Assembly (NCBI GenBank): GCA_001972305.1
Contig: BDDD01001592.1
Location: 87,755 to 151,754, forward strand
Reading direction: 5' to 3'
Length of the DNA: 64,000 bases
Source: Cephalotus follicularis
Lineage: Eukaryota; Streptophyta; Magnoliopsida; Oxalidales; Cephalotaceae
Position 1 is the first letter of the stretch, and each line of letters begins with the position of its first letter. Position numbers and translations under genes: made by a program. The notes below the pieces were generated by a model. That model was not told the DNA's origin and did no database searches. It was given only the letters and a program-made list of their open reading frames with translations. Shown piece after piece: positions 11,091 through 23,817 of the stretch.

Positions 11091-14000
11091 TGAAGTTGTA
11101 TTTTGTCTTTGTCTATTATTGTATCATTCTCCCTTTGAATACCAGGTGGTTCCAGAAGAGATAGCGGAGCTAAGCATCAATTCTTTATTGTAAACTGTAA
11201 CCTTTAACTGGGATCTAATCCCTGTCATTTAGCTTCTTCTGTGCCATGAAAACTTAAAAGAATGAAGAAGAGAAGTACATGGTAACAATTATTATACTTA
11301 TATCCTCGGGACATTATTTTACCCTTTTTCAATTGATTCTTTTTTCCTTTTCTTTTTCTTCCATCAGTGTCTTCCACTTAGGCTTTGTAAATTGTACTAC
11401 TTGGCAAATTAAATTCCCCTTCTTGTTGCTTGACTGTTTACGTTTTTTAGTTGTGTTTAAAGGATGCTAAACTGGATAATAGTTTCAGCTGTAAGTTGTG
11501 AGTATAGTCTGGAGCAGATTTGTGCAGCTTGATGTGAAATTGGTATTGGAAGCGGTTCTGCTCGCTGAAACCACTCGAAAGATTGTTTATGTTCAGGTAA
11601 TGTTATTCAATCTGGGCAGTTTTTATCAGATCTAAACTTTTTTAGCATCTGAGCTCTGTAATTGCATGAAAGGAACTTTTTTTTTAATCAGATGTGAACT
11701 TGTTTAGCCTTACATATATAAACATGGCATGAGATTGCGGACATGTCATTATTACTTTCGTCGGAACTGCTTGACCCGGTAATGAGTTATGCACTTTCCC
11801 GGTATATCGGATTTTCTAGTATTTAGAGTGGGGACATTTTGATTCAATGCAAAAAACAAAAACAAAAAAAAAACACCAAAACTCTAGCTGGAAACACCAC
11901 TGTTTCTGGTATGCTTCGAATTATATTCCTTAAAATTTTGGTATCTTCCAAAGAAATTGATAGTGCCATTTTTGTCACTTAAAAGTTCAGAGGATACTTA
12001 AGTATGTGAGAGCTAATGCGCTACAATATGAGAGTTGAATGGGAGAAGTCACCTCTACCTATTGGGTAATGGAATATTGGCTAGGCTCCCAGTACATTTC
12101 TTAATGAGTTTTAATTAGTTTTTAGTCTGGTTATACGAGTAAATTAATTCAGAAATTTAAATTTAAAAATGTCCGACTAGTTTGGTTCAAACCAGGTGAG
12201 CACTAGATCAGACTTACATATCTACGTCGGATCAGTCTCGGTCGATTGGATCGCTTCGTTTTGACCAGTACCACTATGAGATTCATAGCATCATTTGTTG
12301 ATAAACAATTAATAAACATCATAATAATGTTTACGCGCATATTATTGGATTTGTATAGGAGTCATACGGTAGACTTAATACCCTTAAGGATTTTTTTTTT
12401 TAATGATTAGAAAGTCTCAAACAAATAAGATGAACTAACCATTAGGAGTTAATGCAATAAAAATCTTGGGTAAGTGCATATGCCCAAGCTGACTTGCTTG
12501 CTAAAACAAAGATGATAAATGGCAACTTCATATACCCTCTATCTCCATGTATGTACCATGCACCCATTTTCCCGTTTCTTGTGTCTACAATGTACATAAC
12601 AACATAAATCCTTGACCTTGGGTCCTTGATATTTAGAAATCTGAGATTCGGTCTTTATTTTTTGTTGTACACATCAAAACTGAATATTATTGGATATTGA
12701 ATATTGAAAAGAGAGGAAGAAGTGATTTACGAGGTGATAGAAAGACACCTTTTTCTCTTCTTTGTCAGAGTCTGTCAGGGCATATTCTCACTAACCCACA
12801 AAACCTCCATTACCATAAACTATTTACTGTTTTGTTCCATCTAAATAATTGTCATTTTATTTTATATTATATAACAACCCCCTTGACCCCAAACAATGGT
12901 CCAATTTTCAATGTCATTACTATTGCTTTTTTTTTTTGTCCATAAAAAAATATAGATTAAATAATCTATAAATTTTATAAACAAGAATTTGACATGTCTA
13001 TTTATTTTAGAGAACATTGTAGTAGCTCGAGTTCATTTGAGTGTGACACTCACTGTGCCTGTCGGTTCTTAATTTTATATGGTTTACTTTTGAAGTTTAT
13101 CTTGTAACTGGGCACCTACCTAAACAAGTAATTAGAATGGTTACTTGTTTTTTTTTTTTTAAGTAAATTTTAGATGGCTTTTGATACTTGTGTTGCTGAA
13201 ATCTATGAGCAAGTTTAGACAAAGTTGAAGCACATTGTGGCTAGGATTTAATGTCAGTGTCCATCATCGGCAACTACCAACCAATGGTTCTTGCAACATA
13301 TGTAACATTAATAAATGTGTTTTTATCCAAAAAATAAATAAAAATAAATGTGTTTCATTAACAAGTGTAGTGATTAAAAAAGAGAGAGTTAAACATAAAA
13401 AAAAAAAAACATAATTTCTAATATAAATCATAAAATACATTAATTGAATTGAATTTCACCAGTGTACCCTTACTAAATAAATCTAACAAAAGATAGAATT
13501 AATATAACATATGAAACTAGTCAAATATCACAATTACTTAAAGATAGTGGTTGGTACCAGTTTGGTGACGGAGATACTTGACCTGTACTACAGATTCTAA
13601 GGTCCACCAGGGATACTTGGGTGGCATTCTCTGTTTTTTATTTTTATTTTTATTTTTGGACAATAGGAAAAACATGCATAAAGGATAAAATTAATTAATT
13701 AACAAATAGGACCGAAAACAAACAGAATTATTTATGAGTGAGCGCTTAGGCTCGGTTCGACTCACCAAAAAACTTAGATTTAGTTAATCTCGTTTAATTA
13801 ATTGAACCCGAGTTTAAAATAACTCTGGTTTAATAAATAATTTGGAGTCTGAGAAAATCAGGGTTAATACAGACATGTTTGCAGTAGAGTATCGTTTATT
13901 AACTGAGTTCTTTGAGATTAAACTCGATTAGAGAGAATGTTATTTCAAGCAACAATGGTATTTTCAAACAGTTATATGATCGAGTCATATTCGACTGTAA

Positions 14001-14325
14001 TATCTAAGTTGGTGTCATATTTATGATTGTCGTGTCTCGTTTCATGCAAGTTATTTCTCGAATGTCTGAATTGTTTGTATAATGGTTTGTCTTTTTCTAT
14101 TGTATATCAATCTCATCATCTTTTGATCAAACTAAAAAACTATAACTTTACTTTTTTTTAGTTTAAATAAAAACTCCCATAATATTAAATATTTCAATAT
14201 TTTAGTAATTCCATATTTTTTCTTAACTAGTATGATATTTCACATGTCAATATGTCATGTATATAAGCCATTACAAAAATATTGGGACCATCAATATGTT
14301 TTACTATTCAAATCCAAATATCTTT
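11091..14325. other. PP2C 3' region and intergenic DNA
   Basis: The first few hundred bases are the probable 3' UTR and terminator of the phosphatase gene. The rest is AT-rich with poly-A/T runs (for example 12389-12401, 13150-13160, 13399-13410). The short open frames here do not resemble known proteins. I see no RNA gene or clear transposon end before the LTR at 14326. Confidence 0.5.
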
Positions 14326-15391
14326 TGTTGATACAGAAATCCTTCTCTCAACAGTATCCTACGTGGAAGACTTTTATTTGTTAAGAGAAACGCTCTGTCA
14401 CTGATGCCTTAAGGAAGAATCTGATCTCGGACACCTGCACAAGTAGCAACAATGGTGAAGGCCCAGGAGGTTGTTCTCCCGGGGACACTCCGAAGCTCAA
14501 GTTAGTCAAGTGCAGATGAAAAATTATACTCTCTTGAATGTAAAAATTGCTGACCTTTGTTCAGTCTGTTGAACTTGTATTTATAGTGGAATTAAGTAAA
14601 TGATTGAGCATGAAATTCGGAGTTGATGACTGTCCCCTAAGGAAATTCAGAGGATCTCGGGATTTCCCTTATCTCCACCTGATTTTTCTCTTCTTTCCTT
14701 TGTTGTAGTTGATCACGATTCTATCTCCTTGTTTGGATAAGTGTAGATCCCGTGAAATCTGTTGTAGTCAATCTCTTTATCCTGTCTTCCATATCTGTTA
14801 ATAGTTATCCTTATCTCCTTTACTTAGAGGATAAGGATCCCTGGAATTTAGGCTAACTCCCTATCCCCATTCCGTGAATGAGGAGGAGACCTTCTATCCG
14901 AGGAGAGGAGCTGTTGTGAGGCCAATGAGATAGTCGGCCCCTGACCTCGAAGTCTTCTCGGCCCATAGACCTGTATTTGAATTGGATGGCCTTTGGTTCT
15001 TTGCCTGAGGGGATAGATCTTGGAAATAGAACTATTGGGCGTGTCCTCGGCACTTATGCCGAGGAGAGGTCCTCCTTGAGTTGTCGCTTTCTTGACTCCC
15101 TGATTATAAAGTCATTTGGAATAGATGACTTGTTATGTGGCCGAGGGTGTCCTCGACTGAGTTGCCTCAAATGGTGTCCTCGGACATGGATCCGAGGTGG
15201 ATAATGTATCACTAAAATCACTGGGTGTCCTCGGCACTTATGCCGAGGAAGAGTCCTCCTCATATCACTGTTTTACAGGTCAACAGGCTTCCTCTGCCTT
15301 TAACTCATCAATTCCTGTCACTTAAACACTTGGCCGTGTTTGCATAAGGACACGCGTCGCATCAGATTTAACTTAATTTTTTCCCACATCA
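14326..15391 (-). mobile_element. Solo LTR, Ty3/Gypsy Tat-like, 1066 bp
   Basis: Read on the plus strand it begins TGTTGATAC and ends CCCACATCA, with a perfect 5-bp target duplication TCTTT at 14321-14325 and 15392-15396. The first 250 bases match the LTRs of the neighbouring Gypsy element (CTCAACAGTATCCTACGTGG, CCCGGGGACACTCCGA, a TATTTATAG TATA region). The rest is longer and different, with repeated CCGAGGA and GTCCTCGG words. By likeness to that element it reads on the minus strand. No internal domain is left, so it arose by LTR-LTR recombination. Confidence 0.8.
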
Positions 15392-15962
15392 TCTTTCATT
15401 GTGAAATACAAATTTTTTATAATATAATTGTTATTGTATTACTAAGTTTCGTATTGCTCTTGTTGCATAATGTCGTTGTAATGGTTTTCATAATAATATG
15501 GAAATTATATTAGAAGTAATCGAAAACTCTTGAAGTACCAAATACGAAGCTTCTTTTCTATACTAAATAACTTAACTCTATGTCCATCCAAAAAATCTAA
15601 TGTAAATGCCTAGTAGATAGATGGATTTTGTCTTAACAGTAAGGACAATGACAGCCGTTGCTTTAGCTTTCCTAGTTCGACAATACTTTAATCTTTGTTC
15701 ACTTGTAAACTTGATTATGAAAAAATAAAATAAAGGATTATATTTCATAGGATATCTATACTTTTCTAATTAATTTTTCTTGCCTTTTTTAGCATCACCG
15801 GGCTATTTTGTTCTACAAAATTACCTTTTTTCTCTTATTTAAATAATTAATTCCTCTTGCCTTTTTCAAATTACTTTTTTATCCACAATTCTAAGCACTA
15901 ATTTTAATTTCGTCCTTATAAAAATTATAAATTAATCTCTAAATTTCTAAAATATTTAAAAA
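15392..15962. other. AT-rich spacer between two LTR elements
   Basis: This 0.57-kb stretch lies between the target duplication of the solo LTR and the start of the Gypsy element. I see no gene, RNA or repeat signature in it. Confidence 0.6.
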
Positions 15963-15967
15963 CAAAC

Positions 15968-16464
15968 TGTTGATGTAAAAATCATTTTCTCAACAGTATC
16001 CTACGTGGAGGATTTTAATTTGTTGAAGGAAACACTGAGATATGATTAAGAAGAAGATTTGATGGTGATTATAGTCCCTGCACAAGTGAACAAACGGGTC
16101 GCAGGTCCAGGAGATTGAACTCCCGGGGACACTCCGATGCTTAAGTTAGACACTGCATAGAGAATTCAAAGTTCTTTAGAATACAAAAATGGCTGACCTC
16201 GTTAATGTCGTTGATTCTAGTATTTATAGTCTTGGAATGTAACTGCTTAACATGGATTTAGGAGTTGAAGTGTATCCCCTAAGGAAATGTCCGAGGATCT
16301 CGGACATTTCCCCTGATCTCTATCGAATTTGGTGCTTATAGGTTGTTATGCGCTATTCGTTAAGCTGGTAACGCCTGACCACGTGACTGGGCCTTTGGAA
16401 GACATCTGTCACAATCGCCCGAAGACACGTGGCAAAGTTTATGGGTTGAATTTTACCCGTAACA
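15968..16464 (-). repeat. 3' LTR of the first Gypsy element
   Basis: It begins TGTTGATG and ends CCCGTAACA on the plus strand, the same length as its partner at 25407. On the element's strand a TATA box CTATAAATA lies near 16223-16231. The purine-rich ACCAATGGGGCATA just inside (16465-16480, minus strand) fits the polypurine tract. Confidence 0.88.
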
Positions 16465-16605
16465 TATGCCCCATTGGTCTCCATTCTTTGGGCTTACTAG
16501 GGGATGGGGACCATAAGTGGCCTAGTCTCCAAAAAGGCTTGCTGCCGGTGGATGAGGATCCTCCACCGCCTCCTCCGACGGAAGACGATGCTCCACCACC
16601 TCCTC

Positions 16606-18724
16606 TGTAACATCCTCGACCCGAGTCCGCTAATTTCTCAAAGCGTACTTCGAGGATCGATTGCGTTACGTGGGGTGAACCGTTACATCCTTTAGCACTC
16701 TTGTTTAAAGCTACTTTACATCATAAACTCATGCATTTCAACATAATACATAGCCTTGAATTCCAACTTTGAACATTCTCATCTTATCTAAAGATGTTAC
16801 AAACCATAACATTCTTATACATTTACACAGGATCATCATATAATACAACGGAAAAACATAGTCTTATTACATGTCAAAACATTTATACAAACATCATTGT
16901 ATAGTACATTTCCTTTACAAAACTTCTTCTTAAGAGCTCCCTCTAAAGCTCGCATTCTCCATTCAATCCTTTTCTGAAAACATTTTATTTGAAAACAAAC
17001 ATCGAAAGGAATGAGCTCAAAATAGCTCAGTAAGGTTTTCATTGTAAAACTCATTTCATCACATCACTTTTCTAGTTAAACTCATAACTAGAGCATTTCG
17101 TAAAACATATCTCTTTTCTAGTCAAAATTCGTAACTAAAACATTTCATAAAAACGTAACATAGAAGTCATAAAACCTTAATGAACCCTTTCACACCTCTT
17201 CACCGGGGCATTGTGCACTCCCCGATTACTATCCTTACATCACATGCATGTCTGTGAGCATCTCGCTCCATTAACATTAATCCATCTCGGATTCGTTCCC
17301 CTTGGATCGCAATCCAAGGGTGGTTCATTCATCATTTCATAAAACATTTCCTTAATACTTTGAATGACCAGCTCAAAGCATTCATAAACATCAGTGTATA
17401 ACATTTCTTTCACAATTCATAAACATTTCTCTTCATTTGAGTAATTAACTTAAATGCTTTCATAAAACAGCTTTGCATAGTATTTCTAAAACTGATAATT
17501 CATATAGAAATAAACATTTTCAGAGGAAACTTAAAACATAAACATTAAAGTAGACATCTTCACGAATTCAGAAAGCTCAAGTTCAAAAAAATTGGTTCAG
17601 AATCGAATCCGTTATGAATTTTTAAAGTGGCTGGTTCCCTGTTTTAGCAGTACAGGAGCAGTAAAATGAAACAAGACTTTTCATCAAGAATTCGACAAAA
17701 TTTCAAGTTGTGCAAAACATAACAGTTAAAGTAGACATCTGAAAGTTTCTAAAACATTAAACCATTCAAAAATTAATCAAGAATTGAGCAAGATATGAAT
17801 AAAATAATCTGCTACAAATTTGAATCAAAACACGGAAAACTTTCATAAAAATAGGTGTTGAATTTCCTTACTTTGCTTTAGATTTCTTTTCTTTCTTCTC
17901 TAGCTGAATTCTCCACTTCACTCTCAGCAGAAGCACTTCCCTTCTCAGCCAAAATGACTGAATTTAGGTCTTTAATGCCCATAAATAGGCTGGTTACTTA
18001 GGGAGAAAGTCTCCCCCTCTCTCTCTCATGAGTCATCTCTCAAATTGCCCATGTGCCTTAAATCCACCAATCAAATGGTGATACTTGGTATCTAAACATA
18101 AAACATCTGAAATCCTTCTCCCCTAGCTAGCCATGTGTCCCCAAATTAATAAAATTAACTCACAAAAGGACAAAAAGTCAGATTTGGGCAACTGGTCTGC
18201 AGGCCAAAGCGTCGACGCTTCTCTCCAAGCGTCACCGCTTTACGGGTTTGTTCTAAGCTTTCCAACAGGTACACAGGGCAAAGCGTCGGCGCTTAATCCA
18301 AGCGTCGCCGCTTTTGGGTCTCGTCCAGGTCAACTGAAACACTTGACTTCAAAGCGACGAAGCTTACATTTGAAGCGTCATTGGTTGCATCAAGTGTCGT
18401 CGCTTTCATCAAGCGTCGTCAGTTGGAGGAATTTGTCCAAATTGAAAATGCCCTGTTTTTAACCGACGTTAGAAGAGGTCCAAGCGTCGTCGGTTTACTA
18501 CCAAAGCGTCGCTGCTTAATCTCACACCGTCGGTGCTTTAACCACTTCCACTCAATTTCCAGTTCAAAACAAATAGCCAATTTCGATTATGGTCATATTA
18601 CGGGTCCCCCGAACCCCCCGAGCGTTAGGGTCATATTACGGGTCCCTTGAAATATTCGTCAACCTCAAAAATAGAAATCATATATCCATAACTAATATCT
18701 CTAATGAAAATTCTGGTCATTACA
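16606..18724 (-). mobile_element. Solo LTR, Tekay/Del-like chromovirus, 2119 bp, nested
   Basis: It runs from TGTAACATCC to GGTCATTACA and has a perfect target duplication TCCTC at 16601-16605 and 18725-18729, so it entered the older Gypsy element. On the minus strand it reads TGTAATGACC at its start and carries the word CTTACTGAGCTATTTTGAGC near its end (hairpin at 17012-17029). That arrangement is known from Tekay-type LTRs. It has no coding domain. A TATA-like TATTTATG on the minus strand lies near 17980. Upstream of that, in U3, lies an array of eleven short palindromes (18207-18538), plus a direct repeat of GGTCATATTACGGGTCCC near 18591 and 18631. Confidence 0.82.
18207..18538. repeat. 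Array of eleven 14-bp near-palindromes, AAGCGTCGNCGCTT
   Basis: Copies start at about 18207, 18227, 18281, 18300, 18352, 18373, 18392, 18411, 18482, 18504 and 18525. The first, AAGCGTCGACGCTT, is a perfect palindrome, and most others differ at one to three bases. Neighbours often sit 19-22 bp apart (about two helical turns), with larger gaps between groups. They lie in the U3 part of a solo LTR, upstream of its TATA-like site. The symmetry suits a dimeric binding protein. Confidence 0.85.
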
Positions 18725-18729
18725 TCCTC

Positions 18730-19440
18730 CTAGAGAAGAAGATGCTCCACCACCTCCTCCTAGAGAAGAAGGTGTTGTACATGACATCCCCTCAGGGGAT
18801 GAAAACTAGAATAGTTTTCTTTTTTCTTGCCTTGTACTTGTAACTTCACTAAGAATTAATGAAACACAAAGTTTTTTCACCTCGGCTCTCTTTCGTATGC
18901 TTTATTTTTTGCTTTGAATGCTCAGGCACTAACTAATACTCGCAAGTCCCTTAGGATAATTAAACATAAGTAATGGAACCTGAACTTCACGCGAGCATCA
19001 TTGTTCCCCTTGGGGATTTTAACTAAGCCTAACTTATAGACTTTTCACTGTGGCCTTACAATTTTCAGGCCTAATTACCTAAGTTTCGTAGTCCCCTTAA
19101 GACACCTTATTTCAAAGGTGCTTAGATAATAAGACTTAGTCTTTACGAGTTCTGTTGTGTTCGTAGACCAAGTTTCAGGCCTGCTCGGGCAAGTTCTTAT
19201 GGGTTTGCCGAGCAGGGTCTCGTCTGGTCCATTATATTCTAGACCAGGTCGCCTGAGCTTGCAGTCCACATAGGGACACTTATTTCAAAGTGCTCAGTCC
19301 AACGAACTTGATCGTTGCGAATTCTTATGGATTCGCCTCTCAAGACAGGATATGGTTGTGGTCGGACATTGAAATGCTGACCAGTGTTTGCTCCCGTGGG
19401 AGTTTTATTGCTTCCTTTGAAGTCTTTTTCACGTGTGGTA
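18730..19440. other. 3' non-coding region of the first Gypsy element
   Basis: This lies between the nested solo LTR and the minisatellite. The plus strand shows a short proline- and acid-rich coding-like patch on both sides of the nested LTR. Beyond it are inverted words around 19150-19260 (CTCGGGCAAG, GCCGAGCAGG, TCTGGTCC). Tat-type elements often carry an antisense frame here. This copy is a remnant. Confidence 0.45.
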
Positions 19441-19445
19441 TTTGG

Positions 19446-19562
19446 TGCTTCTCGGGGGGAGTCTTTAGTGCTCCTCGTGGGGAGTCTTGGGTGCTCCCCT
19501 AGGGGGAGGCTTTAGTGCTCCCCTGGTGGGAGGCTTTTGTGCTCATCTGGAGGAGGCTTTAG
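19446..19562. repeat. Minisatellite, five copies of a 23-24 bp unit
   Basis: Units of the type TGCTCCCCTAGGGGGAGGCT are repeated head to tail five times with changes. Each unit is itself an inverted repeat (CTCCCC/GGGGAG), so the single strand could form a row of hairpins. It lies downstream of integrase in the Gypsy element's 3' non-coding region. Confidence 0.85.
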
Positions 19563-19910
19563 TGAATTGAGACCTTGGTCTGTTTGGAATACTTTCTTGG
19601 AAGCATGGTCGGGCATGCCTATATTAAGGCTTCATGGTTGAGGGAGTTGATTGGCTGCTGTTCAGAGGTTTAAGGACATGAACATTGGGTCTCTGGTCCC
19701 TTGCAAACTTGGAACTATGATCTTTGCACACAATTTTTGAGAAAAAATTCAATATTATTGACATTTTTGAATTTGCACATCTTACAAAAATCATTGGTAG
19801 TACCTCCTCAAATGCTCGACATTCCAAACTCTAGGAATCTCCCTGCCCCTCAGAGTTTCAAGTTTGAATGTTCTTGGGCAGAGCACTATCTTCACATTGT
19901 ATGGTCCTTC

Positions 19911-22900
19911 CTAATTAGGGGCTAGCTTTCCTCTGGTACCAGTTGGATCTGCAATAACTGAGTTGCATAGGACTAGGTATCCTTCCCTTAGTGGTAGGGA
20001 GTATACCCTTTTTTTATAGTAACGACCCACCCTTTGTTGGTATGCTGTAACTTTGATAGCTGCCTTGTCTCTAAGCTCTTCCACTAAGTCGAGGAGGGTC
20101 CTCAGCCCTTCTTCATTATTTTCTTCGCTGAAATGTACGACTCTTGATAACTGTACAGCAATCTCCATCGGTATCATAGCTTTAGCTCCAAAACAAAGGC
20201 TGTATGGGGACTCACCAGTTGTTATCCGAGGAGCTATAAGCCCATAGCACACTTGGTAGTTCCTTTGTTCATCTTCCCTTGCTATGCTCAAGGTACTTCT
20301 TCAAGCTCAATATGATCTCTCTGTTGATCACCTCGGCTTGACCATTACTCTAGGGATAGGCCACTGAGGCTAGCCTGTGCTCTATTCACCATTCTTTGAA
20401 AAAATTATGGAAAGCCTAGCAATCAAACTGCTTCCCATTATCTGAGATTATTACCCTCGGGACTCCAAATCTGCAGATGATTGATTTCCATACAAAGCTT
20501 TCCGTATTCTTCTTTGTGATCGTGGCCATGGGTTCAGCTTCTATCCACTTGGTGAAGTAGTCCACTGCCACAATAAAAAACTTCCTGTGCCCTGTTGCCA
20601 CTGGTAATGGTCCAACGAAATCCATCCCTCACTGTACAAAGGGTCATGGGGCCGTGATGGATGCCAGGGGTTCTGAGGGCCTCCTGCTTATATTGGCGTA
20701 CCTCTGACATCTATCGCACTTCCTCACGAAGTCTATGGCATTCTGGTGAATGGTAGGCCAAAAATAACCTTACCTCAATAATTTGTGGGACAAGGTTCTG
20801 CCCCCCGTGTGATTACCATAGACTCCTTCATGGACTTTTCTTAGAGCATAATCGGCCTCTAGGGGAGTCATACACCTCAGTCAATGATAGGAGAAAGATC
20901 TTTTGTAGAGGATCCCATCTCGGAATTGGTACCTGTTTTCTCGGTACACCAACTTTCTCGCTTATACGGGGTCCTCGGGCAAAATCCTGTTCCTCAGCCA
21001 ATTGATAAATGGAGTCATCTAGTTTGGCTCCTGTGGTGCATCTATGTCCATTACGTCTACCTCCGAGATGGTGGGCTATCCAGGTAGTCCATCGACACTG
21101 TTCTGTTTTGCTGCAACTCCTCCGCTGTTGCTAACTTGTACAACTGGTCTGCTTTGGCATTTTCTGCTCTGGGCACCTTCAAGATTCTAATCGTTTGGAA
21201 GGCTGACTTCAAACTCTGAAAGTATATAAAATACTTGGACATGGAGTCTTCTCTGGATTCATACTCGGCACTCGCCAAACCAACTACTAGTTGAGAATCA
21301 CTAGAGGCTTCTATTTTTTGGACCTTCAAGCGCTTCGTGATTGTCAGCCCGGCGATCAGAGCTTCCCACTCAGCCTCATTGTTTGTGGCCTTGAATCCAA
21401 ACCTCAGAGCATACTCTATGGTCCACCCATATGGACTTGTCAACACCAATCTAGCCCCACTGCCGGAGACGCAGGATGAACCATCCATGGACAACTTCCA
21501 TAACCCCTTATCTTCTTCAGATGTGTCTTCTTCCATACACTCCGTAAGTGTATGATCTCCTACAGAATCTGCCAAGACTTGTGATTTTATTACTGATCTG
21601 GCTTCAAACTTTACATCATACTCGCCCAATTCAACCGGCCACTTGATCAGCCTTCTCGAGAGTTCTGGCTTTGCTAGTACTTGTCTTAGTGGTTGGTCGG
21701 ATAAAACTTTGATGGTATGAGCTTGGAAGTATGGCCTCAACTTCCTTAATGCTATGATCAGAGCATAAGCGAATTTTTCTACCTCTGGATACCTCCCTTC
21801 AGTATCGTTCAAGGCTTTGCTGACATAATATACTGGCCTTTGAACTTTCTCCTCTTCTCCGACAAGCACTGCACTCACTGCGCCTGTTGTTGCCGCAAGG
21901 TACAATTACAGGTTCTCCCCGTCCTTAGGTTTTGAGATCAGAGAAGGGGAAGCCAAGTATTCCTTCAACTTGTCGAAGGCCGCTTAACATTCATCTGACC
22001 AAGAGAAATCCTTAGGATCTCTTAATACCTTGAAGAAAGGGAGACACTTTTCCCCTGACTTTGAGACAAACATGCTCAGGGCTGCTATTCTTCCATTCAA
22101 TTTCTGTATATCCTTGATGGTCTGAGGAGGTCTCATGCTTTGCACTGTCAAAATTTTCTCCGGGTTGGCCTCTATTCCACTGCTTGAGACTATGAACCCG
22201 AGGAACTTGCCAGAGGTGACCCCAAAAGTATACTTGGAGGGATTGAGCTTCAATTTGTATCTCCTTAATGCCCTAAAAGTTTCCTCCAAGTCTTTAATGT
22301 GGGGGCTCCTTACCGGTGTCTTGACGAGCATGTCGTCAATATAAACTTCCATGTTTTTCCCGATCTGGGGCTCAAAGATCTTGTTAACCAAACGTTGGTA
22401 GGTTGCCCCAACATTCTTCAATCCAAAGGGCATGACTTTGTAACAGTACATGCATCTGTCGGTGATGAAGGTTGTCTTGTTCTCGTTGAGCTCATACATG
22501 GGGATTTGATTATACCCCGAGTAGGTATCCAAGAAGCTTAACATTCTGTACCCCGAGGTTGCATCCACCAACTGATCAATCTTTGGGAGAGGAAAGTGAT
22601 CTTTGGGATAAGCTTTGTTGAGGTCCGTGAAGTCAATGCACATCCTCCACTTGCCGTTTGCTTTCTTGACTAAGACCGGGTTCGTCAGCCAGTCAGAATA
22701 GTGCACTTCCCTGATGAACTCCGCTTGTAACAGCTTGCTCACCTCCTCTGATAATACTTGCTGCCTTTCAGAAGCGAAGTTCCATTTCTTCTTCCTTGTC
22801 GGAGGCCTCATAGGATCTACACTTAGCTTGTGCACCATCACTTTTGGGCTGATCCCAGGGACCTCCTCTGCCGACCAAGCAAATACATCTTTGTTATTTC

Positions 22901-23814
22901 TGAGGAACGTTATAAGTTCCCCTTTCTCCACCTCTCCAAATTATGATCCGACTTGGATGATTTTTTCTTCATTGCCCTCCTCCAAGGGCACCTATAGCAC
23001 TTCTTCCATAGGTTGTGGATGCTCGGGTTCCACATCCTTTCTGAACTCCATATTTGCTATGGACAAGGCCTTCTCCTTCCCCTTGTCCATCATGGCAGTT
23101 TTGTAGCACTGTCTTGCTACCTGCTGATCTCCTCTGACTTCCCCTACGCCAAACCTTATCGAGAATTTCATCACTAAGTGTCTCTTAAACATTATTGTCT
23201 CTAACAAGTTTAAGCCTAGACGCCCAATTATGACATTATATGGGCTTGGTGTTTCCATTACCAGGAATGTCATCTATACCTGAGTCTGATGTGGGGCCAT
23301 GCCTGTAACCACAGACAGGTCGATGGATCCCAAAGGATGGGCCATTTCCCTTGCAAAGCCAACCAGTGGGGTTCACGGGCCTGAGCTGATCGGTCAGTAT
23401 GTTTAGCTTATCAAACGCATGTTTATACAAGATATCGGTCGAGCTCCCGCTGTCAATCAGGATCCTCTTCATAGTGAAAAGTTCCACCAGAAGAGTTATC
23501 ACCACTGGATCATCATGAGGGAGACGTACTCCCTCGTAGTCCACCTCAGAGAAGGATATCACCTCTTCATCTCCACCAGTCTTTATCCTCTTGCTGTGCT
23601 GAATCTGTTGCACTGCAAGGGATTGCCTTCCATAGTCATTTCTAGCATTTTTATGGTCGCCACCAATCGCGACCCCTCTAGAGATGGTGTGGATGACACA
23701 TCTGGGTTGATGCTGCTGCTCCTCCGACTGCTGTGGAGCTTCTTTTATGCACTTTTTCCTTTGCTGATGAGCGTTCCTATCCACATACTTACGTAGGTGC
23801 CCCTTGCAAATCAA
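19911..23814 (-). pseudogene. pol region of the first Gypsy element
   Basis: On the minus strand, in order, I see an aspartic protease (LIDSGSSTDILYKHAF), reverse transcriptase (TDLNKAYPKDHFPLPKID, YIDDMLVKT), RNase H (VYYVSKALNDTEGRYPEVEK, SDQPLRQVL), a second archaeal-type RNase H (LSMDGSSCVSGSGARLVL, NNEAEWEALIAG), and integrase (MDFVGPLPVATG, DYFTKWIEAEP, VIISDNGKQFDC). The order and double RNase H are typical of Tat. The region is interrupted in several places and should be treated as a fossil. Confidence 0.9.
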
Positions 23815-23817
23815 GAC

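Noticed and set aside
12697-12945. 82-residue open frame
   Set aside because: Low-complexity, no family likeness, no codon pattern, and located in AT-rich intergenic DNA.
18207-18538. CRISPR-like array
   Set aside because: The repeats are 14-bp palindromes with irregular gaps inside a plant LTR, so this is not a prokaryotic CRISPR locus.
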